A DNA stretch of 64,000 nucleotides from Deinococcota bacterium (GTDB lineage Bacteria; Deinococcota; Deinococci; Deinococcales; Trueperaceae). A program made the translations under genes and the position numbers. This document shows positions 53,707 to 62,199 of the stretch, piece after piece. Location: positions 1 through 64,000 of the forward strand of contig CAUJFI010000018.1 of the NCBI GenBank assembly GCA_963170125.1, in the 5' to 3' direction. The notes beneath the pieces were generated by a model that was given only the letters and a program-made list of their open reading frames with translations, was not told the DNA's origin and ran no database searches. Each line of letters begins with the position of its first letter. Within the stretch, counting starts at the first letter, position 1.

Positions 53707-56700
53707 TTACCGTCCCCTCTTGATGCGTTCGGCGACGCGTGAGAGTTCGTCGAACAGGCTGCGGGCGTCCTTCACGCTCGAGCCTTCGATGACGACCTTG
53801 TCGATGGTGATGTTCCCGCCCCCGTTGGTGGAGGCAGCGCTACTCCCCCAACTGCCCTTCGGCAGCCGGTCCTGGAGCAGCCCTCTGATTCCTTGGAGTT
53901 CGGTGAGCTGCGCCCCCAAGTGCCGGAGTGGCGCCAGGAGGTCGCTGAAGTGATCCCTGGCGGGGCCGGTGAGGTCGGTGATGCGAGCACCACCCGTGCG
54001 CGCCTTTTTCGTCTCCTCGTCCTCGAGCAGGCCGAGTTCCTTGAGTTGCTCCCGCGTGACACGGCCGGATTCGATGAGGCCCTGCTTGAGCGCCTCCCAG
54101 CGCTTACGTTCGGCGTCCGTCAGGTTGCCGTCTTCCCACGCCTCCTTCCAGAAGTCGACCATGGCCTTGATCTGCGCCTGCACCTCCGGGGAGAGGATGA
54201 ACGCCTCGATGAGCTGGTCACGGATGAGGTTCTTGAAGCCCAGATCGGCGCTCTTGGCGTAATCGGCGGCGGCCAATGCGGTGGCCATGGTGTTGGCGAA
54301 GGTGCCGGCGAGGTTCACGGCTGCGTCGAACGCTTCCTCGTCCAGCTCGGCTTTCGTGGCGCCGAAGCTTCCGGCGATACCGCCTCGACTGACGCGACGC
54401 GTGTACTCGTGCGCGAACGCATCCAGCGTCTCACGCGCCAAGAGCGGCGTGCTCTTCACGGTCTCGTCGACTTGGTCCTGAATCTCCTGAAGACCATTGC
54501 CCAGGTCGCCCACCACGGCCGTGACCAGCTGGAAGGCCGCCGCCACGACCTTGCCAAGGCCGGGGATGCCCGTGAGGGCGCCGATAGCTTCGCCGGCCAC
54601 GCTGGCGATGCCACCGATGAGTTCCAGCACCTGCTTGCCGTCCAGGCCGCCATCCTCGGCGGCCGCGGCGATGCCCTCGATGGCGGTGGCGACGCCACTG
54701 ATGACCAGGGCGGTGCCTTCGAGCTTGTCGTCCGTCTCCGCGATCTTGTGCAGGCCCTCGGCGACATCCGCAGAGGCGCGCGCGAACACACCACCGAGGC
54801 CAGGGACGACGCTTGAGAGAGTGCGCAGGTCACCCGCGAACTTCCGCAGGCCGCTATCCTCGATGCCCTTCATCTTGAGGAGACCGGCGATGAGGCGGTC
54901 CAGTGCGGCTGCGAGTTCTTCTGCGCCGTCGGCACTCATGTCCATGTCATCGCGGTAGTTCTGTAGGATCTCGATGTTCTGCTCAAGCGGCCCGGGCATC
55001 TCACCGAGCGCATCCCGAGCGAACGCCATGGCGCCCTCGAACGCCTGCAGGCGCTCCGCGGCGTTCTTCTCGTTCTCATCCGCCCCAGCCAAGGCATGCC
55101 CAAGGTTCCGGAAGTCCTCCGCGAGCAACTGCACTGTGGGGTTGGAGAAGTCGACCTTGCCTTCCTCCACGAGCTTCTCGATGGCACCTTGCATGAGACG
55201 GAGTTGCTCGCGGGGGAGGTCGTAGGCGTCGCCGAGCAGCGCGGCCTTCTGCGCAGCGAAGTCCATGGCGGCGGCCAGCTCGCCGCGCACCTTGTTCACG
55301 AACGCGGTCTGCTCCTTGTCAATCTGCGCGAACGGACTCGGCATGGCCAGCTGGCGCGCCTCGGGGAGTACGGCGTAGGGGGTGACTGCCAGTTGCCTAG
55401 CTTGGGGCAAAGCGGCGACGGGCGTGGCTCCAGGTAGCTTTCGAGGCGTGAAGGGGCGCTCCAACTCTACCTTCATGGCATCCCAATGCTCGGCTTCTTG
55501 CCTGAAACGCCTGCGGTCCTCCTCGCTGTTCGCTGTCCAATATCGCTCCCATGCGGCGGACGAGAGCCGTTCAACGTCCCGGATACTCAGGTCGAACTCA
55601 GCAACGAGCGCCTGTGCTACTGCCGGGGGGAGTCCCACGGAGTCCCGGACGACCGCAGACACCGCGGCCTCGGGGATAGGTCGGGCGTTGACGGATACTC
55701 CAGCCGTTGGGGTGACGCTGAGGTCTCTTCGGCTGAAGTTCTCCCAATACTCGACTTCGGCGCGCTTCTGGGCAATCTGCTGGTCATAGCCGAGGATGTC
55801 CTCGGCGCTGGTTGCCTGCATGCGTTTCCGTTGCAGCTCTGTGATGTCGGCGTTCAGGTTGTTGAGGATGCCGATTACTTGCTCGGCTTGTTCCTCTACG
55901 ACCGGCGGCGACGGCACACCGGGCACTCCATCCTCGTCCGCGTTGGGCTTGTCTCCGATCGGGTCGAGCGGCACGTTGACCTTCGCCCAGAGCTCATTGA
56001 GTTCCCTGGCCGCCTGGTCCACGTCGGCTTGCTCGGCTGATACGGCGGTCGTCACGTCGGTAACAGCCACGGTTAACGCTTCGAGGCGAGCGTTGTGCGC
56101 CTCGATCAGGTCATGGACCATGCTCGGCATCAGCGCCAGGTCGTCAACGGAGGCGCCACCCGCCAGGCTTGCTATGCCCGTCGTGTTATTGAACCGCAGG
56201 GCCTTCACGACCTCCGACTCGCCCATGTTGAGAAGCTTCTCTGCTAACGCGCGTTCCTCGCGTTCGGTGTCGAAGACCACCTCGCCGCTAGGGGTGACTG
56301 CCTTGCCGGTAGCGGTGAACGTCTGAGCGAGAGTCTGCGCTTCTGCCAGGCGCGCCTGGGCTTCCGTGAGTCGCTGCTGGGCCTGCACGATTTCCTGCGC
56401 GTACTTGAAGGCGCGAGCGATGCGCAACGCTTGCGCCGCACCCACGTCGCCGGTCTTCTCCAGGTCGTCGCGCAGGTCCTTGAAGACGGTGCGTACGTCG
56501 CCGTCGACCTTGTCAATGACCTCATCTAAGGCGCTCTTAAGGCTCTTGGAGTCACCGCCGGCCAAGGCGGCGCTCGCCTTCTCGAGGCTCTTGTCGAGGC
56601 TGTCGGGCTTGCCGCTGAACGCATACGCGAGGCCGGCAACAACGCCGACCCCGAGCACGATCCACCCGGCCGGTCCCATGGCGAGGAGACCGGCAGCACG

Positions 56701-57891
56701 CAAGGCAACGAACGCCGTCCGCAACTGACCGGCCACGCGCACTGCCTGACCGAGGCCAACCAGCAGCGGCCCCAGGGCAGCAGCGAAGAGACCCGTGTTG
56801 ATGACGAGCTTCTGCGTGTCCTCATCCAAGTCCACGAACCACTGCACGGCCTTGCGGGCGCGGTCAACGAGGCCGTCCAGCGTCGGAAGCAGCGCTTCAC
56901 CGATCTGGTCGGTGACTTGCTCGAACTCCTTGCGCAACGCCATGACTCGGCCTTGCGTGGTGTCCGTCTGGCTCTCCATCATCTTGAAGAACCGACCGCC
57001 CTCGTTGGTCATGGTGGCGAACGCCAGCTCGATGTCTGCAAAGCCGACCTTGCCCTCGCTGACGAGGCCGCGGACCTGGTCCTCGGTGACGCCGAACTGC
57101 TTAGCGAGTTCCTGAATGATGGGAATCCCGCGGCCGCTCAACTGGTTGATGTCCTCCATGAACAAGCGGCCCTGGACCTTGGCCTTGCCGTAAATCTCGG
57201 CCAGTTCGTCAATGTTCATGTTCACGGCCGCCGAGATATCTCCGAGGCGCCCGAGGGTGGGAATGAGGTCTTGCGATTCCACGTTGAAGGCGGCTAGCAG
57301 CGTCGTGGCTTTCGTGAGGGATGGCCAACTGAAGGTCGTCTTCGTGTCGAACTCGTACAGCTCCTCGAACACCTGCTTGGCGTCGCCGGCGTCACCGATG
57401 AGGGTCTCTAGGCTCTTCTGGAAGACCTCCAACTGCATGGCGCTCTTCACGCCGGTGCCGCCGAGGATGGCCAGCGGCGCGGTGACGCCGGCGGACAGGA
57501 TGCCGCCGAAGGTCGTGAGGCGCCCCCCGAGCTTATCGAACCGCGTCTCGTGCGACGCCAGCTCGCCGTTCACGCTGACGAGTTCACGCTTGACATTCGT
57601 CAACTGCTCGACGGTCTGGCGGTACTCGCCGCTGTTCTTGTCCTGAGCGTCGGCGACGCGCCTCAACTCGGCTTCTTGCTTCTTCAGCTCGTCGCGGTAA
57701 TCAGATAGGGGCCGCAGCCCGGCTCGCGCTTCAGCTGCGACTCGGGAGAGGCCGGTCTCGAACGGCTTGAGGGCCTTCTCGCCTTCGCCGCCGGCCTTGC
57801 GGGCTTGGTCGATGATCTTGGCTAGCTCGGCCTTCAAGTTGCCGTCCTCGACGCGGAGGGCGATGAGGAGTTCCTCTAGGACTGTTGCCAT
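53707..57891 (-). CDS. Tail tape measure protein
   Basis: A 1,394-residue protein that sets tail length. The N-terminal coiled coil is followed by the tape-measure domain (about 130-350: LEVFQKSLETLIGDAGDAKQ, NVESQDLIPTLGRLGDISAA, GRGIPIIQELAKQFGV), hydrophobic segments near 380-425, Ala-rich helices and a C-terminal helical domain. At the rough rule of 0.15 nm per residue the tail would be about 200 nm. GGGAGGG six bases before the ATG. No lytic transglycosylase domain is seen. Confidence 0.95.
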   Translation of the reverse strand: MATVLEELLIALRVEDGNLKAELAKIIDQARKAGGEGEKALKPFETGLSRVAAEARAGLRPLSDYRDELKKQEAELRRVADAQDKNSGEYRQTVEQLTNVKRELVSVNGELASHETRFDKLGGRLTTFGGILSAGVTAPLAILGGTGVKSAMQLEVFQKSLETLIGDAGDAKQVFEELYEFDTKTTFSWPSLTKATTLLAAFNVESQDLIPTLGRLGDISAAVNMNIDELAEIYGKAKVQGRLFMEDINQLSGRGIPIIQELAKQFGVTEDQVRGLVSEGKVGFADIELAFATMTNEGGRFFKMMESQTDTTQGRVMALRKEFEQVTDQIGEALLPTLDGLVDRARKAVQWFVDLDEDTQKLVINTGLFAAALGPLLVGLGQAVRVAGQLRTAFVALRAAGLLAMGPAGWIVLGVGVVAGLAYAFSGKPDSLDKSLEKASAALAGGDSKSLKSALDEVIDKVDGDVRTVFKDLRDDLEKTGDVGAAQALRIARAFKYAQEIVQAQQRLTEAQARLAEAQTLAQTFTATGKAVTPSGEVVFDTEREERALAEKLLNMGESEVVKALRFNNTTGIASLAGGASVDDLALMPSMVHDLIEAHNARLEALTVAVTDVTTAVSAEQADVDQAARELNELWAKVNVPLDPIGDKPNADEDGVPGVPSPPVVEEQAEQVIGILNNLNADITELQRKRMQATSAEDILGYDQQIAQKRAEVEYWENFSRRDLSVTPTAGVSVNARPIPEAAVSAVVRDSVGLPPAVAQALVAEFDLSIRDVERLSSAAWERYWTANSEEDRRRFRQEAEHWDAMKVELERPFTPRKLPGATPVAALPQARQLAVTPYAVLPEARQLAMPSPFAQIDKEQTAFVNKVRGELAAAMDFAAQKAALLGDAYDLPREQLRLMQGAIEKLVEEGKVDFSNPTVQLLAEDFRNLGHALAGADENEKNAAERLQAFEGAMAFARDALGEMPGPLEQNIEILQNYRDDMDMSADGAEELAAALDRLIAGLLKMKGIEDSGLRKFAGDLRTLSSVVPGLGGVFARASADVAEGLHKIAETDDKLEGTALVISGVATAIEGIAAAAEDGGLDGKQVLELIGGIASVAGEAIGALTGIPGLGKVVAAAFQLVTAVVGDLGNGLQEIQDQVDETVKSTPLLARETLDAFAHEYTRRVSRGGIAGSFGATKAELDEEAFDAAVNLAGTFANTMATALAAADYAKSADLGFKNLIRDQLIEAFILSPEVQAQIKAMVDFWKEAWEDGNLTDAERKRWEALKQGLIESGRVTREQLKELGLLEDEETKKARTGGARITDLTGPARDHFSDLLAPLRHLGAQLTELQGIRGLLQDRLPKGSWGSSAASTNGGGNITIDKVVIEGSSVKDARSLFDELSRVAERIKRGR

Positions 57892-57934
57892 GGTCTGCCC
57901 TCCCTCGCGTGAGGTTCTCGTGAGACCGAGCGGC

Positions 57935-57940
57935 TATGCT
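57935..57940 (+). promoter_or_regulatory. -10 box of putative moron (TATGCT)
   Basis: TATGCT six bases before the ATG at 57947, on the strand opposite to the phage tail operon; same leaderless pattern as host genes. Confidence 0.6.
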
Positions 57941-57946
57941 CGGCGC

Positions 57947-58348
57947 ATGAAGAGACTGATGGGGGTACTTCTCGTGGCGGTGGCCGGATCGTGCAGCCTC
58001 GCGCAGACGATGTTGGTTCCAGCTACGGCCCTGGAATTCGCCCTAGATATTCCGTTGCCGCCCGACTCATACCGGGCGTTCTTGCCGTTCTGCGACGGTA
58101 GTGAGGACGCGCCGAGTCCATCCGACCGCTGCTACTACCTAGGTGCAAGCCTCGCCGACTCGCTCACCCTCACTAGCGGATGGTTTCGGGTCAACGGCTA
58201 CACCCTGGCGTTGGAGGAACCGAGCAGCGACGGTAGCGTTACACAGGCATGGCGGCGGGACCGCGCAGACGGCACGCCGGAAACTCGCCTACGGTTGCTG
58301 TACACCCACGTGAACGGTGAAGTGCTGCTGATCGTCAAGGTGTTCTAA
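57947..58348 (+). CDS. Putative moron: secreted protein on opposite strand
   Basis: A 133-residue product with a signal sequence (KRLMGVLLVAVAGSCSLAQT), possibly lipidated at Cys16 though the lipobox (AGSC) is imperfect. The mature part has a Cys pair (in FLPFCDGSEDAPSPSDRCYY) and a beta-rich fold (LRLLYTHVNGEVLLIVKVF). It sits alone on the plus strand between the tail chaperone and tape measure genes, ending four bases inside the chaperone extension, with its own leaderless promoter. Such genes often alter the lysogen's surface or block superinfection. Function unknown. Confidence 0.75.
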   Translation: MKRLMGVLLVAVAGSCSLAQTMLVPATALEFALDIPLPPDSYRAFLPFCDGSEDAPSPSDRCYYLGASLADSLTLTSGWFRVNGYTLALEEPSSDGSVTQAWRRDRADGTPETRLRLLYTHVNGEVLLIVKVF

Positions 58349-58785
58349 GCTTCGAATCCTGCGAGTGTGAGTTCGTCGAGCATGTCCTGACTGACGAGTC
58401 CAAGAGTTAGTGCGGCCCTGACGCTCGCGTCCACTGCGCGGTTCATGAACACGCGCGGCTTACCTGCGTCCAGCTGCGCCCAGGTGGGGATGAATGCCTC
58501 GATGCCGCCCTCGTAACCACCCATGGTCTTGGCAATCATGAACGCCGTCTGCGCGTGCGGCCAGACGCGTTGGAACTCGATGCGGGAGCGTTCTCGCAGG
58601 AGGCTCCAGACGGTCCGAACACTCGTTCGAGCGAACACTTCTGGCGTGAATCCCGGGTAGGTGCTCAGGACGGTTGCTTGGATGGCGCCCCAGTCAACCG
58701 GCTCTCGATCCCCGCCACCGCTACCTTCGCTGCCATCAACATCCGTTCCCGCCTCGCCACCGTCGCCGTCAGGAACGCCTTCGTG
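58345..58785 (-). CDS. Tail assembly chaperone GT extension (-1 frame)
   Basis: An open -1 frame with no good start of its own, read by frameshift from the G gene at the slippery site 58785-58791. The 146 codons begin with a Gly/Asp/Glu-rich linker and then VDWGAIQATVLSTYPGFTPE, the DW...YPG pattern typical of the T part of gpGT-like chaperones. The fused product would have 238 residues. It helps the tape measure assemble with tail tube subunits. A GTG at 58638 could start only a fragment. Confidence 0.8.
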   Translation of the reverse strand, partial: HEGVPDGDGGEAGTDVDGSEGSGGGDREPVDWGAIQATVLSTYPGFTPEVFARTSVRTVWSLLRERSRIEFQRVWPHAQTAFMIAKTMGGYEGGIEAFIPTWAQLDAGKPRVFMNRAVDASVRAALTLGLVSQDMLDELTLAGFEA

Positions 58786-59060
58786 AAAGGGGCCAGCAGG
58801 GTGTTCACGCCCTCCTCAAACGCCGTCATGTCGCCCAGCGGCTCACTCAGCAGGGCATCGGCAGTGACCGCCTCGCCGAGCCGGTGCCGGATGAGGATGG
58901 CCAGCGCCTCAAGGTTCTGCCGTAAGCCGCTGGCGGGCGGGTTCATGGTGAGGGCCTCGAGTTCGATGGTCTCACCGACCGTGCCGAAGTCGTAGACGGG
59001 GATGGTCCTGCCGAGGAGTTCAACGGTGCCCGTGGCGGGCAATTGAACGGGGGTCTTCAC
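58665..59060 (-). CDS. Tail assembly chaperone G
   Basis: A 131-residue, mostly helical protein (LRQNLEALAILIRHRL, TAFEEGVNTLLAPFTKAFL) in the gpG position between the tail tube and tape measure genes. The codons for Pro91-Phe92 form the slippery heptamer C CCT TTC, where ribosomes can slip into the -1 frame to make the longer GT product. ATG overlaps the previous stop by four bases. Confidence 0.82.
   Translation of the reverse strand: MKTPVQLPATGTVELLGRTIPVYDFGTVGETIELEALTMNPPASGLRQNLEALAILIRHRLGEAVTADALLSEPLGDMTAFEEGVNTLLAPFTKAFLTATVARRERMLMAAKVAVAGIESRLTGAPSKQPS
58785..58791 (-). promoter_or_regulatory. -1 ribosomal frameshift site (CCCTTTC)
   Basis: On the minus strand, C CCT TTC lies in the X XXY YYZ register of the G frame. 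After slippage the next codon is CAC at 58785, and the -1 frame stays open for 146 codons. Confidence 0.75.
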
Positions 59061-59314
59061 GAAAGCACCTCCAGGGTGGTGTCAGGGTGAGCGCCGACCG
59101 CCAGGGCCGGCCAGGAGAACGTCACGGGTGTCTTGCTGCCGTCGCGATCGACGAGCACGCCGCGCAGACGCCGCGCGCGCGTGGCGCGCGTAACGACGAG
59201 GAGGGGAACTCGTAGGCTCCCCTCCTCCAGCGTGACGGCGAACCCGAGGATGTCGGGCTTGCGGCTGCGTGGCCGCAGGCGACTGCCGCGCAACGTCACC
59301 GCCAAGATCAGCAT
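59057..59314 (-). CDS. Small tail-region protein, 85 residues
   Basis: Begins MLILAVTLRGSRLRPRSRKP and is beta-rich (RVPLLVVTRATRARRLRGVL, TPVTFSWPALAVG). Lies five bases after the tail tube gene and overlaps the chaperone by four. Unknown; perhaps a small tail component. The frame is open upstream, but that part is inside the tail tube gene. Confidence 0.65.
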   Translation of the reverse strand: MLILAVTLRGSRLRPRSRKPDILGFAVTLEEGSLRVPLLVVTRATRARRLRGVLVDRDGSKTPVTFSWPALAVGAHPDTTLEVLS

Positions 59315-59319
59315 GGGCT

Positions 59320-60003
59320 TCAGGCCCAGGTGTAGAGCTCGGTGGCGGCGAACGTGAAGCTGCCTTCCGCCACGCCCGACTCGTTCAGGGTGACGTTCAA
59401 TTGGTTGATGAACCCCAAGTACCCCCAGGTCTTCTTGGTAACGCCGTCGATGGCGGTGGCTTCGATCTTGAGCCACACGAGCTCGTCGGCGTTGTACGCC
59501 TCCTCGATGGCCTCGAAGCCGTCGTCGTCCGTGACAAGGTTACTCGTCCAGGAGATGCTGACGGTTCGACCTTCGGTGATCTGGTCGGCGATGGCGCTCG
59601 CGACCGTGTCGAAGTCGGTGATGGTCTGCGTGCCGCGGCTGTCGTTGATGTTGATCGCCTGCTTGGGCCTACCCACCGACACGGGCGTGCCGGGCGTGCT
59701 GCCCGTCGCTGTGTACGAGTAACTGACCGTGATGGCGTCACTGGCAGCGAGCACCGACGAGCCGGACAACGCGACGACGTGCCGGTATGCGTCGACGATG
59801 GCGATGACGTAGTCCGTGTCCAGCACGGCGGGGGTGACGCCCTTCTTGACGACGATAGAGGTTGCGCCAGGGTGCTGCAGGCGCGCTGTGCCGTTGGCAT
59901 CGAGGGTGTGCGCCTCGTCGTTGATGTTGACCGTGCCGCCGGCTGCGGCGTTGGCGATGCTGAGCTTCACGCCGCTGCGGCGAATGAGCTTCTGAACGGA
60001 CAT
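59320..60003 (-). CDS. Major tail tube protein
   Basis: A 227-residue beta-rich protein. N-terminal tube fold (LIRRSGVKLSIANAAAGGTV) with an inserted domain, and a C-terminal part matching siphovirus tail proteins (RTVSISWTSNLVTDDDGFE, WGYLGFINQLNVTLNESGVA). GGAGG precedes the ATG, and a hairpin lies just upstream. Its place before the G/GT genes supports the call. Confidence 0.85.
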   Translation of the reverse strand: MSVQKLIRRSGVKLSIANAAAGGTVNINDEAHTLDANGTARLQHPGATSIVVKKGVTPAVLDTDYVIAIVDAYRHVVALSGSSVLAASDAITVSYSYTATGSTPGTPVSVGRPKQAININDSRGTQTITDFDTVASAIADQITEGRTVSISWTSNLVTDDDGFEAIEEAYNADELVWLKIEATAIDGVTKKTWGYLGFINQLNVTLNESGVAEGSFTFAATELYTWA

Positions 60004-60024
60004 GCTGGTTCCTCCAATAGAGAT

Positions 60025-60040
60025 CGCCCCGCACGGGGCG
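60025..60040 (-). terminator. Hairpin before tail tube gene
   Basis: CGCCCC-GTGC-GGGGCG on the minus strand in the 66-base gap between the tail terminator and tail tube genes. It may be a weak terminator or a processing site that sets tail tube mRNA level. Confidence 0.5.
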
Positions 60041-60069
60041 AGGCTTAGGTGGCTTGGTTGTGGCTGGGC

Positions 60070-60423
60070 TTAGTAGATGGTGGTGAAGTCCGCGGTGGCT
60101 CCGCGGTACTGCTGGTCGGTTTGGGTGCCGTTGACGCGCACCATGTCCCAACCGTCGGCTTCGAGCGCCGCTCGGGCGGCCTCGAGATCGGTGAGGGACT
60201 GAGCGACGCTGGATGACCAGCACCCGACCTGCACAAGAACGCTTGAGTAGACGGTCGTGAAGTCCCTGACCTTCGTGTCGATAATGAGGTCGATGATGAT
60301 GCACCGCTCCGGCAACTGCGGGACGCCATCTGCGTTGCGGGGGACGGCGTCGCGGATGAACACCGCGGCGTGCACCGTGAGGAGCTTCGTCCTCACGCCA
60401 GCCAAGACCTCGAGGAGCGTCAT
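60070..60423 (-). CDS. Tail terminator / tail completion protein
   Basis: A 117-residue protein with the small alpha/beta layout of lambda gpU-like or DUF3168 proteins (LLEVLAGVRTKLLTVHAAVF, CIIIDLIIDTKVRDF, VLVQVGCWSSSVAQSLTDLE). Lies between the HK97 gp10-like gene and the tail tube gene, the usual place. Confidence 0.76.
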   Translation of the reverse strand: MTLLEVLAGVRTKLLTVHAAVFIRDAVPRNADGVPQLPERCIIIDLIIDTKVRDFTTVYSSVLVQVGCWSSSVAQSLTDLEAARAALEADGWDMVRVNGTQTDQQYRGATADFTTIY

Positions 60424-60917
60424 GCTGGTCTGCCGGTGCCGCTGGCGATGGCCTGCTTGAAGCGCTCGAGTGCGGGCCGCATGAACGACCTGGGCGCTAC
60501 GGCCCTAGTGCCGAACTCCAGGTAGGCCGGGTAGTACGCCCGACCTTGGAAGGCGGCCGGGTCGGGCCCGACCAGCGCCAACAGGTTCGTCTCGTCCAGG
60601 GAGACTACCTTGACGCTCTCCATGAGTCTGCCTGTATCCCTGGCGGGCGGGTCGCCGGGCGCACTCGCGAAGTGCGGCTTGCTGCGCCGCTTGACCGGGA
60701 AGAGGTGCCCTAGTGGGCTGATGGCCATGGAGTCGGTAGTCGGGTCGAACGTCTCGCCCGGCTGCAGGCCGCGCATGATGTACGCCTGCCCCCTCCCTAT
60801 GCGGGCTTCTTCGAGGACGCCGTAGATCTCGCTGCGCAGCCCTTCGCTGCGGACGCGTAGGACGCGCCTGCCTTGCGCCTTCAGCTTGTCGAGGACCGGT
60901 TGTGGAACGTCAGCCAT
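60420..60917 (-). CDS. HK97 gp10-like neck protein
   Basis: A 165-residue protein: N-terminal helix (VLDKLKAQGRRVLRVRSEGL), DTGRLMESVKVVSL in the centre and YYPAYLEFGTRAVAPRSFMR near the end, the conserved YA.YLEFGT....P..F..PA signature of HK97 gp10-family head-tail proteins. Confidence 0.9.
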   Translation of the reverse strand: MADVPQPVLDKLKAQGRRVLRVRSEGLRSEIYGVLEEARIGRGQAYIMRGLQPGETFDPTTDSMAISPLGHLFPVKRRSKPHFASAPGDPPARDTGRLMESVKVVSLDETNLLALVGPDPAAFQGRAYYPAYLEFGTRAVAPRSFMRPALERFKQAIASGTGRPA

Positions 60918-61221
60918 GGCTTGCCTCGACTTCCATGATGACCCCAGCCGGTGTCGTGGTCACACCGTGTAGACGGTACGTGAGCCTGCCGCCGGTCAGG
61001 CGCGTGTCGAGGGGGTCCGCCTGGAACCCGGCGGGAGCTAGGAGCGTGTGCGTGACGCTGACGCCGCGCAAGGCGGCCTGAGAGCGCACCGTCGCGGAGG
61101 CCGGCGCGAGCGTAACAGTCACGTTGCCGTCGACCGCCCACGCCTGCACGGTCTCCCCCAAGGCGTTCTCGGTGGTCGTGGCGCGCTCCACCGTCAAGGT
61201 GAGACGCGACTCCCGAACCAT
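60910..61221 (-). CDS. Phage head closure protein
   Basis: A 103-residue beta-barrel-like protein (TENALGETVQAWAVDGNVTV, VSVTHTLLAPAGFQADPLDT, LTYRLHGVTTTPAGVIMEV) in the pattern of SPP1 gp16/HK97 head-closure proteins. Overlaps both neighbours by one to eight bases. Confidence 0.78.
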   Translation of the reverse strand: MVRESRLTLTVERATTTENALGETVQAWAVDGNVTVTLAPASATVRSQAALRGVSVTHTLLAPAGFQADPLDTRLTGGRLTYRLHGVTTTPAGVIMEVEASHG

Positions 61222-61643
61222 CAGAACACCGTCCTGCGCAGCACACTGCGACCGGGCACGACGGGCGGGGTGCCGCCCGCAGCCTCGATCAGCGCCTCGA
61301 TGCCAGTCCCGGACTTGCGGATGGCCGCAGCCACCTGCTTCGCATCCGGTAGCGTCTCGCTGAGGCCGCCGACGGCGAAGGAGAGCACTCGGCGGGGGTC
61401 GCCCTCTACCAGCTGCGCGGCGACCACGTGCGGGGCGTACAGGACCGCTGGCGGGTCGCCTGCGCCCTGGACGCCCGCGAGCTGCAAGGCGCCGTCGATC
61501 TCCTCATCCAGCAAGCTATCTGGCGGGTAGGCACCTGCCTCGTTCGGCGTGTCCCTAAGGGCGGCCCGCACCCAAGCACGTGCCCACGCGAGGCTCGACA
61601 CGCTCGGGGCCGCCAGGAAGCTCGGGTCGTACGTGCGCGCCAC
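61221..61643 (-). CDS. Head-tail connector (adaptor) protein
   Basis: A 140-residue, helix-rich protein (SSLAWARAWVRAALRDTPNE, LLDEEIDGALQLAGVQ) followed by a helix packed with Leu/Ala. Length, helical content and place after the capsid genes fit gp6/gp15-like connectors. Ends one base inside the closure gene. Confidence 0.72.
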   Translation of the reverse strand: MARTYDPSFLAAPSVSSLAWARAWVRAALRDTPNEAGAYPPDSLLDEEIDGALQLAGVQGAGDPPAVLYAPHVVAAQLVEGDPRRVLSFAVGGLSETLPDAKQVAAAIRKSGTGIEALIEAAGGTPPVVPGRSVLRRTVF

Positions 61644-61651
61644 GGTTCACC

Positions 61652-61822
61652 TCACTTCTTCTTGCCCATCGGTTTGGGTTCTGGGGTCGGTTCCGGCTTC
61701 GCCTCGGGCGGTGACGACGTTACCACCGTCACCTCCTCGAACTCCGAGCTGCTGAGCGCCCAGTGCCCTTCGGGGACGTCGACCACATTCCCGGTCGCTA
61801 GGCACCTGACGGTGCGGCTCAT
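61652..61822 (-). CDS. Small phage protein, 56 residues
   Basis: Begins MSRTVRCLATGNVVDVPEGH, then WALSSSEFEEVTVV and a Pro/Glu/Lys tail ending PMGKKK. The ATG shares a base with the previous TAA (TAATG). Small proteins of this kind often sit between capsid and connector genes; function unknown. Confidence 0.65.
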   Translation of the reverse strand: MSRTVRCLATGNVVDVPEGHWALSSSEFEEVTVVTSSPPEAKPEPTPEPKPMGKKK

Positions 61823-62172
61823 TACGAGCCGGGCGGCAGGCGGAGGGCGCGGACGGTGCCGGCGCCTTCCATCGTCACGCGGACGGTGCCGTCCGCTTGC
61901 GCGAACCGCGCGCTTTCGATGCTGATGTGACGCCGTTCCGTCGCGCCGAACGTCTGGACGAGGTCGCCGAGGGCGGCGCGCGGCCCGACACCCGCCTCGA
62001 CAGTCACGGTCTTGCCCGTGGTCGTGTTCACGACCTCGATGAGGAGTTTGTCCGTGCGGCCGATGGCCGCAACGACCGCCGTGTCACCCGCACTGATGGC
62101 GGTAGCCGCGCCGATGATTCCCGTGAAGGCGTCCATCGGCGTGGTCGTAAGTGCAACTGCTGTGTCTGCCAT
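61822..62172 (-). CDS. Head-region protein, possible decoration protein
   Basis: A 116-residue, Thr/Ala-rich beta protein (ISAGDTAVVAAIGRTDKLLI, ISIESARFAQADGTVRVTME). Directly downstream of the major capsid gene, where capsid decoration or fibre-like head proteins are often found. No specific match. Confidence 0.68.
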   Translation of the reverse strand: MADTAVALTTTPMDAFTGIIGAATAISAGDTAVVAAIGRTDKLLIEVVNTTTGKTVTVEAGVGPRAALGDLVQTFGATERRHISIESARFAQADGTVRVTMEGAGTVRALRLPPGS

Positions 62173-62199
62173 GATTCACACTCCCTTGTCTCTCGTTGG

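Noticed and set aside
58345-58638. Independent 97-residue gene starting at GTG 58638
   Set aside because: The frame is open far upstream to a slippery site and continues a GT-type sequence, so it is better read as a frameshift extension.
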